64,000 bases of DNA. Origin: Trichoplax adhaerens (Eukaryota > Placozoa > Uniplacotomia > Trichoplacea > Trichoplacidae). Both the position numbers and the translations under genes were made by a program. The stretch is from positions 7,608,829 to 7,672,828 of the forward strand of contig NW_002060946.1 in the NCBI RefSeq assembly GCF_000150275.1, written 5' to 3'. The notes under the pieces are model-generated. The model saw only the letters and a program-made list of their open reading frames with translations. It ran no database searches and had not been told where the DNA came from. Of this stretch, positions 63,555 through 64,000 are shown piece after piece. Numbering within the stretch: the stretch's first letter is position 1; each line of letters begins with the position of its first letter.

Positions 63555-64000
63555 TATATGTTAATTAGATGTTTGCTTATTAATACTGTAAATTAATTTT
63601 CTGAGAATTATTACAAAATGTAGATAAAATGTGGGGAATTTATTATGGATATAAGCTGCGATGTTGTATGTTCCTGGAATTGTCCACCAATCATAAATAT
63701 TGTACGACTATTTATGCGAATCTTACTACTATCGCTATTTCATTAGGTTGTAAAATTTCATTATGTTTGATGATAAGTAAATGGAACTAAAAAAAAAAAA
63801 TATTTAATACGTTTGTACAGTGCTTTATTCGTTTGTACTGGTATGAATTCATTTCTTTCATTTAGATTTAATCCATATAATAACTGTATAGAAATTAAAC
63901 AATTTGCGAAAAACTGACGTTATAGTATCTGATTGAATTACATAATTAGGCATCGAATAAGATTTTGTAAATATTAAGCAAAGAAATTATCCCAATAATT
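63555..64000. other. Right edge, nothing recognised
   Basis: AT-rich sequence containing a ten-base A run near 63790. No exon or repeat is supported. Confidence 0.4.

Noticed and set aside
63082-63564. 160-codon frame near the right edge
   Set aside because: Nearly all of it is N bases of the assembly gap.
1-64000. CRISPR arrays, operons, bacterial promoters
   Set aside because: The window is eukaryotic; no spaced direct repeats of CRISPR type were seen.

Overview
The window looks like nuclear DNA of an early-branching animal. It is AT-rich, and its conserved genes are cut into many short exons with GT/AG borders. The recognisable proteins are animal housekeeping and signalling proteins: INTS10, MRE11, GSK3, a calmodulin-like protein and two rhodopsin-type GPCRs. 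The modest gene spacing, vertebrate-like exon structure, intronless GPCR genes and scarcity of obvious transposon proteins suggest a placozoan such as Trichoplax or Hoilungia. That is an inference from style; no species-specific marker was read.

Layout. 1-1914 (+): 3' half of an armadillo/TPR gene, probably TTC12. 5745-7325 (+): an intronless 526-residue protein I do not recognise. 8968-9371: a recent 201-bp tandem duplication. 9775-14617 (+): INTS10, rebuilt as about 20 exons. 14995-19635 (-): MRE11, rebuilt as 16 exons and convergent with INTS10, 377 bp between the stops. 18.6-22.0 kb: an island rich in the palindrome-forming word ACTGTAC/GTACAGT, ending in a 50-bp assembly gap. 24414-29679 (+): complete GSK3 in 9 exons, divergent from MRE11. 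31.3-32.7 kb (-): weak candidate exons. 32779-33855 (-): intronless class A GPCR. 40904-44492 (-): two-exon calmodulin-like gene with four EF-hands. 44.5-60.7 kb: about 16 kb with no gene I can support, holding a 620-bp solo LTR (54667-55286) and a second likely solo LTR (57808-58315). 60747-61760 (+): a second intronless class A GPCR. 63182-63554: a 373-bp assembly gap.

The genes do not form a pathway. INTS10 (Integrator, RNA polymerase II termination) and MRE11 (double-strand break repair) are nuclear housekeeping genes. GSK3 is a Wnt/insulin pathway kinase. The GPCRs and the EF-hand protein are signalling components. The least explained items are the orphan 526-residue protein, the ACTGTAC palindrome island, the two LTR-like insertions and the altered core motifs of both GPCRs.

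Exon borders were placed by eye from splice sites, reading phase and remembered homologues. Phases agree through all of MRE11 and GSK3 and through INTS10 except at one junction, which is flagged.
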